Source: JANQJD01 sp965601685 (GTDB lineage: Bacteria > Pseudomonadota > Alphaproteobacteria > Rhodospirillales > Rhodospirillaceae). From it: a stretch of 64,000 nt of DNA. A program made the position numbers and the translations under genes. Shown here in pieces: positions 43,971-52,241 of the stretch. Below the pieces are notes generated by a model that made no database searches, was not told where the DNA came from, and was given only the letters and a program-made list of their open reading frames with translations. Where the stretch lies: the NCBI GenBank assembly GCA_965601685.1, contig CBFCWI010000002.1:186001-250000 (forward strand), read 5' to 3'. Within the stretch, counting starts at the first letter, position 1. Each line of letters begins with the position of its first letter.

Positions 43971-44780
43971 TCAGCTGCTCTTTTCTTTGCTGCTGATTTG
44001 CAGCAGGTCCCCGAGTGGCTTGTACAAGTGATCATTCGTAGCGAGAATGCTTCTCATGAAGACGGGATTACGACCTCCACCAACTTCGCTGACATATCCA
44101 CCCGCCTCGCGGACAATGAGACACCCCGCAGCCACATCCCATGGTGACAGGTTGCGTTCCCAATATCCGTCATAGCGACCAGCGGCCACATAAGCAAGAT
44201 CAAGCGCTGCTGAACCCATGCGACGCACACCGGCTGAATGAGCCATCACAGCCTGTAATTCGGCTAGGAACTGACCATGAGCCGGCCTCCCGAGAAACGG
44301 GATACCGGTAGCGAAAAGCGCCTCTTCGATGCGGCGGCGGGCTGACACTCGCAACCGGCGATCATTTAGGTAAGTCCCATTCCCCTTTTCTGCATAGTAT
44401 AACTCATCGGCTACTGGATGATAAATCACGCCCGCTACAATCTCACTACACCGCTCTAAAGCAATCGAAATCGAGAAATGGGGAATGCCGTGCAGGAAGT
44501 TAATGGTACCATCTAGGGGATCTATAATCCAGCGATTATCCTTATCACGCCCCTCCTCTGCACCGCTTTCCTCCAACAAAAAACCGAAGTCAGGTCTGGC
44601 CTTTTTCAGCTCTCGATGCAGAGTCTGCTCAGCTTTCAGGTCGGCAGTGGACATGAAGTCATTTGTCCCTTTCAGGGAAACCTGCAGCTGCTCTACCTCG
44701 CCGAAATCACGGGCTAAGCCGCGACCAGCCTTCTTGGCAGCTGCCAACATCACATTGAGAGTCGGAGATAAATAAGCCAT
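43971..44780 (-). CDS. suhB: Inositol-1-monophosphatase family protein
   Basis: A 269-residue metal-dependent phosphatase of the SuhB family, which dephosphorylates inositol phosphate and in E. coli also joins rRNA antitermination complexes. Metal ligands are in EESGAE (70-75), DPLDGTINF (87-95) and the late WDVAAGCLIVREAGG motif. It lies 16 bases downstream of efp on the same strand, an arrangement common in alphaproteobacteria. Confidence 0.93.
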   Translation of the reverse strand: MAYLSPTLNVMLAAAKKAGRGLARDFGEVEQLQVSLKGTNDFMSTADLKAEQTLHRELKKARPDFGFLLEESGAEEGRDKDNRWIIDPLDGTINFLHGIPHFSISIALERCSEIVAGVIYHPVADELYYAEKGNGTYLNDRRLRVSARRRIEEALFATGIPFLGRPAHGQFLAELQAVMAHSAGVRRMGSAALDLAYVAAGRYDGYWERNLSPWDVAAGCLIVREAGGYVSEVGGGRNPVFMRSILATNDHLYKPLGDLLQISSKEKSS

Positions 44781-44796
44781 TACGGCATCCTAGCAC

Positions 44797-45363
44797 TTAA
44801 TCCTTAGCTCTTTCCACATAGCTGCCATCAGCAGTGCTAACGACGATGCGCGTGCCAGCCTCGATGAATGGTGGGATCATAACCTTGAGACCGTTCTCGA
44901 GTATACCTGGTTTGTAGGAGGCAGTAGCAGTCTGTCCTCTGACTGCAGCGTCGGCTTCAATCACCGTCATGATTACCGTCAAAGGTAGGTTGACGGAGAC
45001 TGGATTACCTTCCAGAAAGTCGACAGTCACAGCCATGCCCTCTCGCAGAAAAGCGGCTCGCTCACCCAGAGTGTCTCTGGGAATGGCAAACTGCTCGTAG
45101 GACTCCGTTTCCATGAATGTGGACCGACCGCTGTCGGTAAACAGATACTGACAGTCCTTTTCCTCGACGAGCAGCTTTTCCACTGTATCCTGAGTGCGCC
45201 AGCGCACGTTGGTCTTGGTGCCGGAGCGGAAGTCGCGCATTTCAACCTGATTGAAGGCCCCGCCCTTGCCAGGCTGGATGAGCTGAATCTTCAGCACGGT
45301 CCATTGACGGCCCTCGTGCTCGATCATCATGCCCGGACGAATCTGGTTGGCTTGAATCTTCAT
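44797..45363 (-). CDS. efp: Translation elongation factor P
   Basis: EF-P helps ribosomes through polyproline stretches. It has 188 residues from ATG 45363 (MKIQANQIRPGMMIEHEGRQ). The functional loop has Lys33 in PGKGGAFNQVE, the residue that is beta-lysylated in bacteria with EpmA; no epmA or epmB is in the window. Three beta-barrel domains are complete, ending with IPPFIEAGTRIVVSTADGSY. A good promoter lies just upstream (45383-45411), and a 17-bp tandem repeat is found 70 bases further. Confidence 0.95.
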   Translation of the reverse strand: MKIQANQIRPGMMIEHEGRQWTVLKIQLIQPGKGGAFNQVEMRDFRSGTKTNVRWRTQDTVEKLLVEEKDCQYLFTDSGRSTFMETESYEQFAIPRDTLGERAAFLREGMAVTVDFLEGNPVSVNLPLTVIMTVIEADAAVRGQTATASYKPGILENGLKVMIPPFIEAGTRIVVSTADGSYVERAKD

Positions 45364-45382
45364 GACTCCCCACATTCAATGA

Positions 45383-45411
45383 ATTGTAGCAGTTTCCTGC
45401 TGTCTGTGCAA
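45383..45411 (-). promoter_or_regulatory. Sigma70-type promoter for efp-suhB
   Basis: On the minus strand TTGCAC (45411-45406) and TACAAT (45388-45383) are separated by 17 bp. The leader before the efp ATG at 45363 would be only about 12 bases, which is short but workable. Confidence 0.6.
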
Positions 45412-45457
45412 TCCTTATAGCCTGGAATGAGAGGGCACGTGTTGAAAGGCTCGGAAA

Positions 45458-45491
45458 ACACGGGATGATCCCTCACACGGGATGATCCCTC
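45458..45491. repeat. Perfect 17-bp tandem duplication, each copy palindromic
   Basis: ACACGGGATGATCCCTC occurs twice in a row. Each copy contains the palindrome GGGAT-g-ATCCC, so the result is two evenly spaced inverted repeats upstream of efp. Confidence 0.9.
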
Positions 45492-45573
45492 AATAGCAGC
45501 GTCACGGTAAACAGCCGCCCTGGGGCCGTGCGCTCTGTCTTCTCTCTATCACAAATGCTGCTGCGGCCGCCGC

Positions 45574-46818
45574 TTACGCTGGCTTCCAGCCCTGATATTG
45601 CATCACCGGCGCCAGCGGATTCCATGCTGATAGTTGTCCTATCGGCCGCAGCCTGGCCACAGAGAGTCGGACTAAGGTTCCTCCGTGCTGGCTATGCCAA
45701 GCTAGCAGACGCGCTTCCGCCTCAATCGTGACTGCGTTGACTACTAGTCGTCCCTCCCCCCGCAGAGCCTCCCAGCACGTTTCTAGCATACCAGGAGCTG
45801 AGACACTGCCACCCACAAACACCGCTGCGGGCGGTCCAGGTAGATACGGTAAACAATCAGGCGCGTTGTTGTGGACAATCTGCAAGTCTGGCACCCCGAG
45901 GCGGGTAGCATTCATAGCGATGTCAGTCACACGCGCTGCATCCTGTTCAACAGCTACGGCTATGGTGGATGGGTGGGTTCTGAGCCACTCGATAGAAATG
46001 GAACCGGCACCAGCTCCGATATCCCATAACAGTTCTCCTGGACCAGGCGCAAGAGCGGCCAGAGTCACGGCACGGATCTCGCGCTTTGTGAGCTGGCCAT
46101 CATGACGATAAGCCTCATCGGGTAATCCTGCCCCGCGTCCCCACCCACGGAAACCGGCTGTTGCTCTGCACTCGATGGCAAGCACGTTGAGGTCAGCCGT
46201 GCGCGGTTGCTGCCAGCGGTCTGCGTAACCGCTGACATGCCGTTCTGCCGGCCCGCCGATGTGTTCGAGCACAGTCATACGGCTAGGTCCAAAACCGTGC
46301 GCCGTCAACAAAGCCGCAGCATGGCCAGGGGTCTCCCCATCCGCGCTGAGTACGAGAAGACGCACGCCTGACGCGATATACAGAATAAGGCTTTCTAGTG
46401 GTCTCCCGTGCACGGTCAGGGTTTCCACCTCCTGTAACGGCCAGCCCAAGCGGGCTGCAGCTAGGGAAAAGGCGGAAATATGCGGCACGATGAGCATCTC
46501 AGCGGTGGAAAAGTGGTGAGCTAAGGTAGCTCCCAAGCCATAGAGCATGGGGTCTCCACTCGCCAACACTACCAGTTGCTGGCCACGGCGGGCCTTGATG
46601 GTAGTAAGAGTGCGTGTCAGCCCGGTCCACAATAGAATTTCAGCGCTCATTGGTAGAATGGCAGCGACTTGCTCTAGATGACGTGTACTGCCCAACACAG
46701 TGCTAGCCGTGCTGATGAAAGCACGGGCGGCGGGGCTCAGGCCGTCTGCCCCATCCTCGCCTACGCCAACGACGGTGAGCCAAGGTGACACTAAGGAATG
46801 GCGTGACTCCGTTGCCAT
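45574..46818 (-). CDS. cobL: Precorrin-6Y C5,15-methyltransferase (decarboxylating)
   Basis: A 414-residue fusion of CbiE (N-terminal, tetrapyrrole methylase fold) and CbiT (C-terminal, class I methyltransferase fold), which methylates C5 and C15 and decarboxylates precorrin-6B. WLTVVGVGEDGADGLSPAARA opens the CbiE part; VLASGDPMLYGLGA follows (about 84). The CbiT part has LTKREIRAVTLAALAP, LLWDIGAGAGSISIEW and PAAVFVGGSVSAPGMLE. Both halves are intact. It is 6 bases downstream of cobH. The usual neighbours cobI, cobJ and cobM are not present. Confidence 0.94.
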   Translation of the reverse strand: MATESRHSLVSPWLTVVGVGEDGADGLSPAARAFISTASTVLGSTRHLEQVAAILPMSAEILLWTGLTRTLTTIKARRGQQLVVLASGDPMLYGLGATLAHHFSTAEMLIVPHISAFSLAAARLGWPLQEVETLTVHGRPLESLILYIASGVRLLVLSADGETPGHAAALLTAHGFGPSRMTVLEHIGGPAERHVSGYADRWQQPRTADLNVLAIECRATAGFRGWGRGAGLPDEAYRHDGQLTKREIRAVTLAALAPGPGELLWDIGAGAGSISIEWLRTHPSTIAVAVEQDAARVTDIAMNATRLGVPDLQIVHNNAPDCLPYLPGPPAAVFVGGSVSAPGMLETCWEALRGEGRLVVNAVTIEAEARLLAWHSQHGGTLVRLSVARLRPIGQLSAWNPLAPVMQYQGWKPA

Positions 46819-46824
46819 CCTCTT

Positions 46825-47460
46825 CTAACCCTTTATAGGAACAGACTGACCGACCCCGCCCAGCAAAGCATTAACAGCCGCTGCAGCGATGGCGCTGCCG
46901 CCACAACGGCCACGTAACGTCAGGTAGGGAATATCGCCAGCCTGGTCAATCAAAGCTTCCTTGGCTTCGACCGCGCTGACGAACCCGACCGGGAAGCCCA
47001 GAATCGCTGCTGGGCGTGGTCCTCCTGCAGCTAACCATTCTAGCAGGTAGAACAGGGCTGTGGGAGCGTTACCGATGGCGACAACCGCTCCTGCCAGCCA
47101 CTCTCGCCACAGAGTGACGGCTGCAGCGGACCGAGTGGTACCGAGCCTTCTCGCCAGAGAGGTCACAACTGGATCATGAAGTGTACACAGCACTCGGTTA
47201 CCATGCGGGCGAATGCCACACGCCACCATTTGGACATCCACTAGAATCGGCGCTCCGATGGCCAGGGCAGTCCTGGCAGCTGGAAGCACGGTGGGCGACC
47301 AAGCAAGATCAGCCGTGATCTCAGGCATGCCACAGGCGTGAACCAGCCTGACTGCCACCTCATGTAACGCCACCGGCAGAGAAGATAGATTTGTCTCTGC
47401 CCGGACCCGGGCAAAGGACTCACAGTATATGGCTGCTGGGTCACGGAGGTAGTCAGCCAT
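46825..47460 (-). CDS. cobH: Precorrin-8X methylmutase
   Basis: Moves the C11 methyl group to C12, giving hydrogenobyrinic acid. It has 211 residues. The catalytic histidine is H41 in VRLVHACGMPEI; LAIGAPILVDVQMVACGI and AAILGFPVGFVSAVEAKEAL are family motifs. It lies between cbiX and cobL on the same strand, a probable operon. Confidence 0.95.
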   Translation of the reverse strand: MADYLRDPAAIYCESFARVRAETNLSSLPVALHEVAVRLVHACGMPEITADLAWSPTVLPAARTALAIGAPILVDVQMVACGIRPHGNRVLCTLHDPVVTSLARRLGTTRSAAAVTLWREWLAGAVVAIGNAPTALFYLLEWLAAGGPRPAAILGFPVGFVSAVEAKEALIDQAGDIPYLTLRGRCGGSAIAAAAVNALLGGVGQSVPIKG

Positions 47461-47538
47461 AGCAACCTCTTCTATATGTTTGGTTTACCGTAGAAGTCAG
47501 GAAGGCAGTACACCATTAGTGTGTTGATTGATTCTATG

Positions 47539-48456
47539 TCATTGATTATGATCAGGATGATGGCTGCTCTCTACACCAATACCACGTACGTGATGATGGT
47601 GCCCCATCTGTACAGCCCCGACAGAAGTTTCATAGCCTACTATTTGGTCACGGTACTTACAGAGCTGACAGTTCATGGCTGCTTCCCCCTGCAGAGTATC
47701 GACGACTCGTTCGACGAGACTTTCTAGTACCAACGGGTGATCCTTTAAATAGAGCGCCTTTATGAACTCAGTGGCGGGATGGTCAGTGGCTACTTCGTCT
47801 GTCTGAGCATAGATACGCTTGACCAGTACACCAGTGAAGAGAAAATAGGGAAAGACAATAATACGGCGGAATCCCATGGTTACAATCCGCTCTAGTGCTC
47901 TGTTGACTCTGGGATGCGCAACTCCGGAATAGGCCGTCTCAGCCCAGCCAAAACCCATACCTTCCCAAAGCATACGGGCGACCTTCGATATGTTGGCATT
48001 CGCATCTGGATCGTTCGTACCGCGGCCAACTACCAGTAGTAAGCTATCGCTCCGTGGCACGTGCGAGCCAGCTCTCTGCTCAGCAATAGCAACGCGCTCC
48101 GCAGCCGCTTTAAGCAACTTATGATTGATACCGAGATCACGTCCGTACAGGATATCCAGATCTCTGTTTTCCATGGCGAATGTGTTGACTTCCCATGGCA
48201 GGTCGTTTTTAACATGACCAGCAGCAAACAGCATACCGGGAATGGTGGCAATCCGTGTTACCCCCCGTCTCTTGAGAGTTTCTAGCCCATCCCGGATAAT
48301 GGGATGGGCGAATTCCAGATAGCCGTTTTCTACCTCATATTCTGGCAGACGCTGTTTCAGAAGATGGGATAAGGTGTCGAATTCCCGTATGGCCTCGATG
48401 TCCCGACTGCCATGGCCACACAGCATGACTCCAATCTTACCAGACGCCTTTGTCAC
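47539..48456 (-). CDS. cbiX: Sirohydrochlorin/precorrin-2 cobaltochelatase-type protein CbiX
   Basis: A long CbiX-type chelatase of 305 residues with two chelatase domains. VMLCGHGSRDIEAIREFDTL is at the N-terminus and GMLFAAGHVKNDLPWEV follows (about 79). The C-terminus carries MNCQLCKYR, the M-x-C-x2-C motif that binds an iron-sulfur cluster in CbiX, and then a histidine-rich tail (GHHHHVRG, SSHHPDH). The GTG at 48456 has GGAGG 5 bases upstream and is preferred to the GTG at 48468. It heads cbiX-cobH-cobL. A cobaltochelatase of the early-insertion kind beside late-insertion enzymes is common in alphaproteobacteria. Confidence 0.88.
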   Translation of the reverse strand: MTKASGKIGVMLCGHGSRDIEAIREFDTLSHLLKQRLPEYEVENGYLEFAHPIIRDGLETLKRRGVTRIATIPGMLFAAGHVKNDLPWEVNTFAMENRDLDILYGRDLGINHKLLKAAAERVAIAEQRAGSHVPRSDSLLLVVGRGTNDPDANANISKVARMLWEGMGFGWAETAYSGVAHPRVNRALERIVTMGFRRIIVFPYFLFTGVLVKRIYAQTDEVATDHPATEFIKALYLKDHPLVLESLVERVVDTLQGEAAMNCQLCKYRDQIVGYETSVGAVQMGHHHHVRGIGVESSHHPDHNQ

Positions 48457-48906
48457 CTCTACCTCCACTCCTCGGCCCGGTTTCTGGAGTAACCGGCAAG
48501 GTGACTATAAAAGCTGTTCTGCATCTGGTACAGGCCAAACTGTGAAAGGTGGCACAGTCATGCGATGCTTGAGGGTGCCAAGACATCAGAGGAATGTCAG
48601 CAGGTAGGAAGTGGCAAACTTCTGTCTTCCGGCTGCTGTGGGTTTCTCGCTAGGCTGCTCCAGAGGGTCGGTTCTACAATTCTGTGTGAAGGAAGCGCGT
48701 GTAGACTACCGGTGAGCATGACTACTGGAGACGCGCATACCCACCCTATTCTTGTGAGGATGCCGCGGCGGGCTGACCCGTGCCATGGCTGCTCATCCGG
48801 TGCGACAGCTGTCGTGGCGCTGTGCTCGCGTTCAGCTCTGTCGCCAATTCAGCAGAGAGGGTGTGAGGACTGACTGAGATACTGGCACCTCCTCCAGGAG
48901 CGATCG
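48457..48906. other. Intergenic stretch upstream of cbiX
   Basis: About 450 bases with no supported gene. I looked on the minus strand for a cobalamin riboswitch, but the conserved boxes are not recognisable. Confidence 0.4.
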
Positions 48907-50175
48907 TCATAGAAGCCAGGGCGGTAAGCTCTCCAGAGTTAGCATCTCCTTATAGGATGGACGGCGCCGCACCACGGCAAATTCATCACCCTTGACAAGG
49001 ACTTCCGGGATCAATGGCCGCAGGTTATAGCTTGAAGCCATAGCTGCGCCATACGCACCAGCAGTGGTTAGCGCGAGTAGATCGCCTGGACCCACCGGTG
49101 TTAAGGAGCGTTGGTGGGCAAAAACATCGCCGGTTTCACAGATCGGTCCGACTACGTCAACTGCTTGGCAGGCCGTGCCGTGGATAGGCTCTGTCACAGG
49201 TAGGATAGCGTGAAAAGCATCATATAGGCTTGGGCGGATGAGGTCGTTCATAGCCGCATCAACGATGACGAAGGTACGGCTTCCCTCTTTTACGTAAAGA
49301 ACACGGGTGACCAGGATGCCAGCATTAGCAACTATCAGCCGTCCAGGTTCTAATAGAATCTGACAATTACAATCACCTAGAGTTTCGCGTATAACAGCGG
49401 CATAAGCTGCCGGGGAGGGTGGTCGATCCGCTGCACTGTCATAAGGCACACCTAGTCCACCACCGAGGTCGATCCGCTGAATCGGAAAGCCGCTCGCTCG
49501 TAGATATTCTACTGTAGAGCGTATACGCAAGAATGATTCTTTGAATGGCTGTAAAGTAGTGATTTGGCTGCCTATATGAGTGGCAAGCCCCACCACATTG
49601 AGATGCGTCAGGTTGACAGATCTGAAGAATAGAGAGGGCACACTAGCCAATGCAACGCCAAACTTGTCCGCGCTGCGGCCGGTGGTGATCTTATGATGGG
49701 TGTGAGCATCTATGTCTGGATTGACACGAAACGAAACTGGTGCGATCCTGCCCAGTTCTGTGGCCACGTGGTTGATGGTCTCTAGTTCTGGCTCTGATTC
49801 AACATTTAGCTGCAAGATACCAGTCTGCAGGGCAAACGCAATCTCCGCAGTTGTTTTTCCAACACCAGAGAAGACGATCCGCTGTGGTGGAATACCGACA
49901 GCCAGCGCTAAGCGCATTTCTCCTTCCGACACCACGTCTGCACCGGCACCAAGATTAGCTAAGGTTTGCACCACTGCCATGTTGGCATTGGCCTTCAGGG
50001 CGTAATGGATGCGGACTTTTCCTAAGCCAGGCAGTGCTGTTTGCAAGAGTCTATAATGCCGTTCCACGGCGGCAGTAGCGTAACAGTAGAAAGGTGTACC
50101 GACAATGTCAGCCAGCTTTGGAAGTGGGACGCTCTCAGCGTGCAAGATGCCGTTGCGGTATCTAAAATGATGCAT
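48907..50175 (-). CDS. lysA: Diaminopimelate decarboxylase
   Basis: Last step of lysine synthesis, 422 residues from the ATG at 50175 (MHHFRYRNGILHAE). The PLP lysine is K61 in HYALKANANM; VVSEGEMRLAL, RIDLGGGLGVPYD and the catalytic cysteine in GPICETGDVFA are all present. A longer frame adds seven residues. It lies on the minus strand after irr. Its upstream neighbour argH or a small lipoprotein gene, common in other species, is absent. Confidence 0.95.
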   Translation of the reverse strand: MHHFRYRNGILHAESVPLPKLADIVGTPFYCYATAAVERHYRLLQTALPGLGKVRIHYALKANANMAVVQTLANLGAGADVVSEGEMRLALAVGIPPQRIVFSGVGKTTAEIAFALQTGILQLNVESEPELETINHVATELGRIAPVSFRVNPDIDAHTHHKITTGRSADKFGVALASVPSLFFRSVNLTHLNVVGLATHIGSQITTLQPFKESFLRIRSTVEYLRASGFPIQRIDLGGGLGVPYDSAADRPPSPAAYAAVIRETLGDCNCQILLEPGRLIVANAGILVTRVLYVKEGSRTFVIVDAAMNDLIRPSLYDAFHAILPVTEPIHGTACQAVDVVGPICETGDVFAHQRSLTPVGPGDLLALTTAGAYGAAMASSYNLRPLIPEVLVKGDEFAVVRRRPSYKEMLTLESLPPWLL

Positions 50176-50320
50176 GCTTCCTCTGCGGCAATACATATCA
50201 AGGGTGTTTTATATGCTTGTGTTCCTACAAGGAGAGAGATGATAAAGGTGACGAACCACCCAACGCCAAGACAGACCCTAACGTTTGCCTGCAAGAGCAG
50301 CGGAGGAAGTCAGGCAGATC

Positions 50321-50746
50321 TCAGCCTTTCAGACGTACGATGACATCAACGCGGCGGATGACAGTTCCAGCTGGGGCACAAGGCATGTTCATGATAGTGA
50401 TGTCATCCATGATATCCTCTAGACGACCACTATCTTCGAAGAAGAAATGATGGTGATTGGTGATATTTGTATCGAAGTAGGAGCGACCTGCGTCCATCAC
50501 AATTTCACGCAATAATCCAGCAGCCGTGAATTGGTGCAGCGTATTGTAGATAGTAGCGAGTGACACGCGAACACCAGCGCGCAACGCCTCTCCATGTAGC
50601 TGTTCTGCAGTCATATGTTGGCCACCTCTCTCGAACAGAAGGCGCGCTAGCGCCAGCCGTTGCCTGGTTGGCCGCAATCCAACAAGCCGCAACTGATCCA
50701 GTATATAGCTGTGTGGGCACTGCTGCGTATTCATGGCACTGACCAA
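50321..50746 (-). CDS. irr: Fur-family iron response regulator Irr
   Basis: A 141-residue Fur-family protein of the Irr type, which in alphaproteobacteria senses haem and represses or activates iron genes. The N-terminal winged helix has LRPTRQRLALARLLF and VSLATIYNTLHQFTAAGLL. The Irr-specific HHH haem-binding stretch is in TNHHHFFFED (about 95). There is no CxxC zinc site as in Zur. The start appears to be TTG at 50746 with GAGGG 6 bases upstream; an ATG four codons later lacks such a site. It lies between the flavoprotein gene and lysA. Confidence 0.88.
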   Translation of the reverse strand: MVSAMNTQQCPHSYILDQLRLVGLRPTRQRLALARLLFERGGQHMTAEQLHGEALRAGVRVSLATIYNTLHQFTAAGLLREIVMDAGRSYFDTNITNHHHFFFEDSGRLEDIMDDITIMNMPCAPAGTVIRRVDVIVRLKG

Positions 50747-50843
50747 TGCATTCCCTCACCCTCCGCTTCTTGTGAGCTGAGTTCAACCCGTGAACCAGGC
50801 TGAGCGTTTTGCGCCAAGGGGAAAAGGTGTGTTGAGCTTAGTT

Positions 50844-52241
50844 CTAATTCCCGGTTTGCAGCCGCTCTACTAACTGTTGAACAGTTGGTATGAAGCCGTC
50901 ATTATAGAATGGATCAGTAGAAAAGCGATAGACATTGTGACCAGCAAACATCAATTCGCAGTCAATATCGGTACCGTGGACGATGTTTTGCAAGGTTTTT
51001 TGGATGCAAAACGAGCGTGGGTCTGCACGTTTACCAGTTGTTCCTATTTCATTCTGTGACCAATTACTGAACTGACAGGCGGATAGACAGCCCATACATG
51101 CAGTCTGGTCGTGTAGGATTCCCTCTGCCTGGGTTGGCGTGACGAAGATCAGGGTAGAGTCTGGCGTGCGGAGAGTCGCAGTCAACCCCTGCGCTAACCA
51201 GGTTTCTGTCTTACGACGATCTGTCTCAGACATGTAGACCGTACGGCCACGAACGCCAAGTGGCAGCGGGATAGGACAGAGCGTACTTGGTTCATTAGCA
51301 TAACGCACCTGTCGAGCCGAACGCTCCATCAGTTCCTCCAGAAATTGATTGCGCACGGCCGATGAATAGAATCCAGTTGGACTGAACCTGTGCAGGAGGA
51401 CATCCCCCTTGCGCAGGGTCACAAGTCGGCGTTTCCAAGAGGCCGGGATCGGGCTTTCCAGTGTCAATAAAGGCCGGGTACCAAACTGAAAGGCAATGGG
51501 CCCCAATTCTGGGCTGTCAATCCAGTCCTCCCACTCGCGTAAGCACCACACACCGCCGGCCATAAAGATTGGCACGCTTCCCAAGCCCACAGCACGCATA
51601 GTCTGGCGCAGCTCTAGCACACGTGGATAGGGATCTTGCGGCTGTTCAGGATCCTCGATATTAGACAGGCCATTGTGACCGCCAGCTAACCAAGGATCTT
51701 CATAGACTACGCCGCCTAGTAAGTGCCGTTGCCTGTGGTAAGAGCGTTTCCACAAAGCGCGGAAGGCACGTGCCGAGGATACGATGGGATGGTAATAGAT
51801 ACTGAAGGCAGTGCAGATGTCGGCTACCCGATAGGGCATGCCAGCACCGCATGTGATACCATGAATCAGGTCTTTAGCGCTTTCCAGGATGCCGTATAGG
51901 ACTCGTTCACAGCCACCCATTTCCCATAGGACATTCATGTGGATGCGACCTTCCCCTCTAGAAAGCTGGTAGGCAATTCTTGCTTGATTAATACCCCCCT
52001 CAATAGCATTTGCGATTAATTCCTCATGGCGCTCGCGGCGAGTTCTGCCACGATAGATCACCACCCGGCGATTGCCATCTTCATCGTAAGAATCGGCATT
52101 CACACCCGAGAAAGTCCCAACGCCACCTGCAGCCGCCCAGGCTCCGGCACTCACGCCACTGCTGACGGCGATACCCTTGCCGCCTTCGACGAGCGGTAAT
52201 ACCTCGCGGCCGGAAATCACCATAGGCTTCAGACTCTTCAC
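50844..52241 (-). CDS. Nitronate monooxygenase-like flavin oxidoreductase with Cys-rich tail
   Basis: A 465-residue FMN-dependent TIM-barrel protein of the nitronate monooxygenase/2-oxo-acid family. MVISGREVLPLVEGGKGIAV starts the barrel; ITCGAGMPYRVADI (about 130), VPIFMAGGVWCLREW (about 240) and IAFQFGTRPLL (about 265) bind flavin phosphate. The C-terminal 88 residues carry four cysteines as C-x2-C-x3-C-x22-C (about 382, 385, 389, 412), which is not part of ordinary nitronate monooxygenases and could bind metal or an Fe-S cluster. Function is unknown. irr follows downstream on the same strand. Confidence 0.8.
   Translation of the reverse strand: MKSLKPMVISGREVLPLVEGGKGIAVSSGVSAGAWAAAGGVGTFSGVNADSYDEDGNRRVVIYRGRTRRERHEELIANAIEGGINQARIAYQLSRGEGRIHMNVLWEMGGCERVLYGILESAKDLIHGITCGAGMPYRVADICTAFSIYYHPIVSSARAFRALWKRSYHRQRHLLGGVVYEDPWLAGGHNGLSNIEDPEQPQDPYPRVLELRQTMRAVGLGSVPIFMAGGVWCLREWEDWIDSPELGPIAFQFGTRPLLTLESPIPASWKRRLVTLRKGDVLLHRFSPTGFYSSAVRNQFLEELMERSARQVRYANEPSTLCPIPLPLGVRGRTVYMSETDRRKTETWLAQGLTATLRTPDSTLIFVTPTQAEGILHDQTACMGCLSACQFSNWSQNEIGTTGKRADPRSFCIQKTLQNIVHGTDIDCELMFAGHNVYRFSTDPFYNDGFIPTVQQLVERLQTGN

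Noticed and set aside
43903..43990. GCT/GCA-rich tract as a CRISPR-like or satellite repeat
   Set aside because: It is a short triplet-biased hairpin at a convergent gene end, without regular spacers.
48457..48720. Possible cobalamin riboswitch before cbiX
   Set aside because: Short pieces such as GCCACT and ACCTGC occur on the minus strand, but in the wrong order and without the conserved B12-box.
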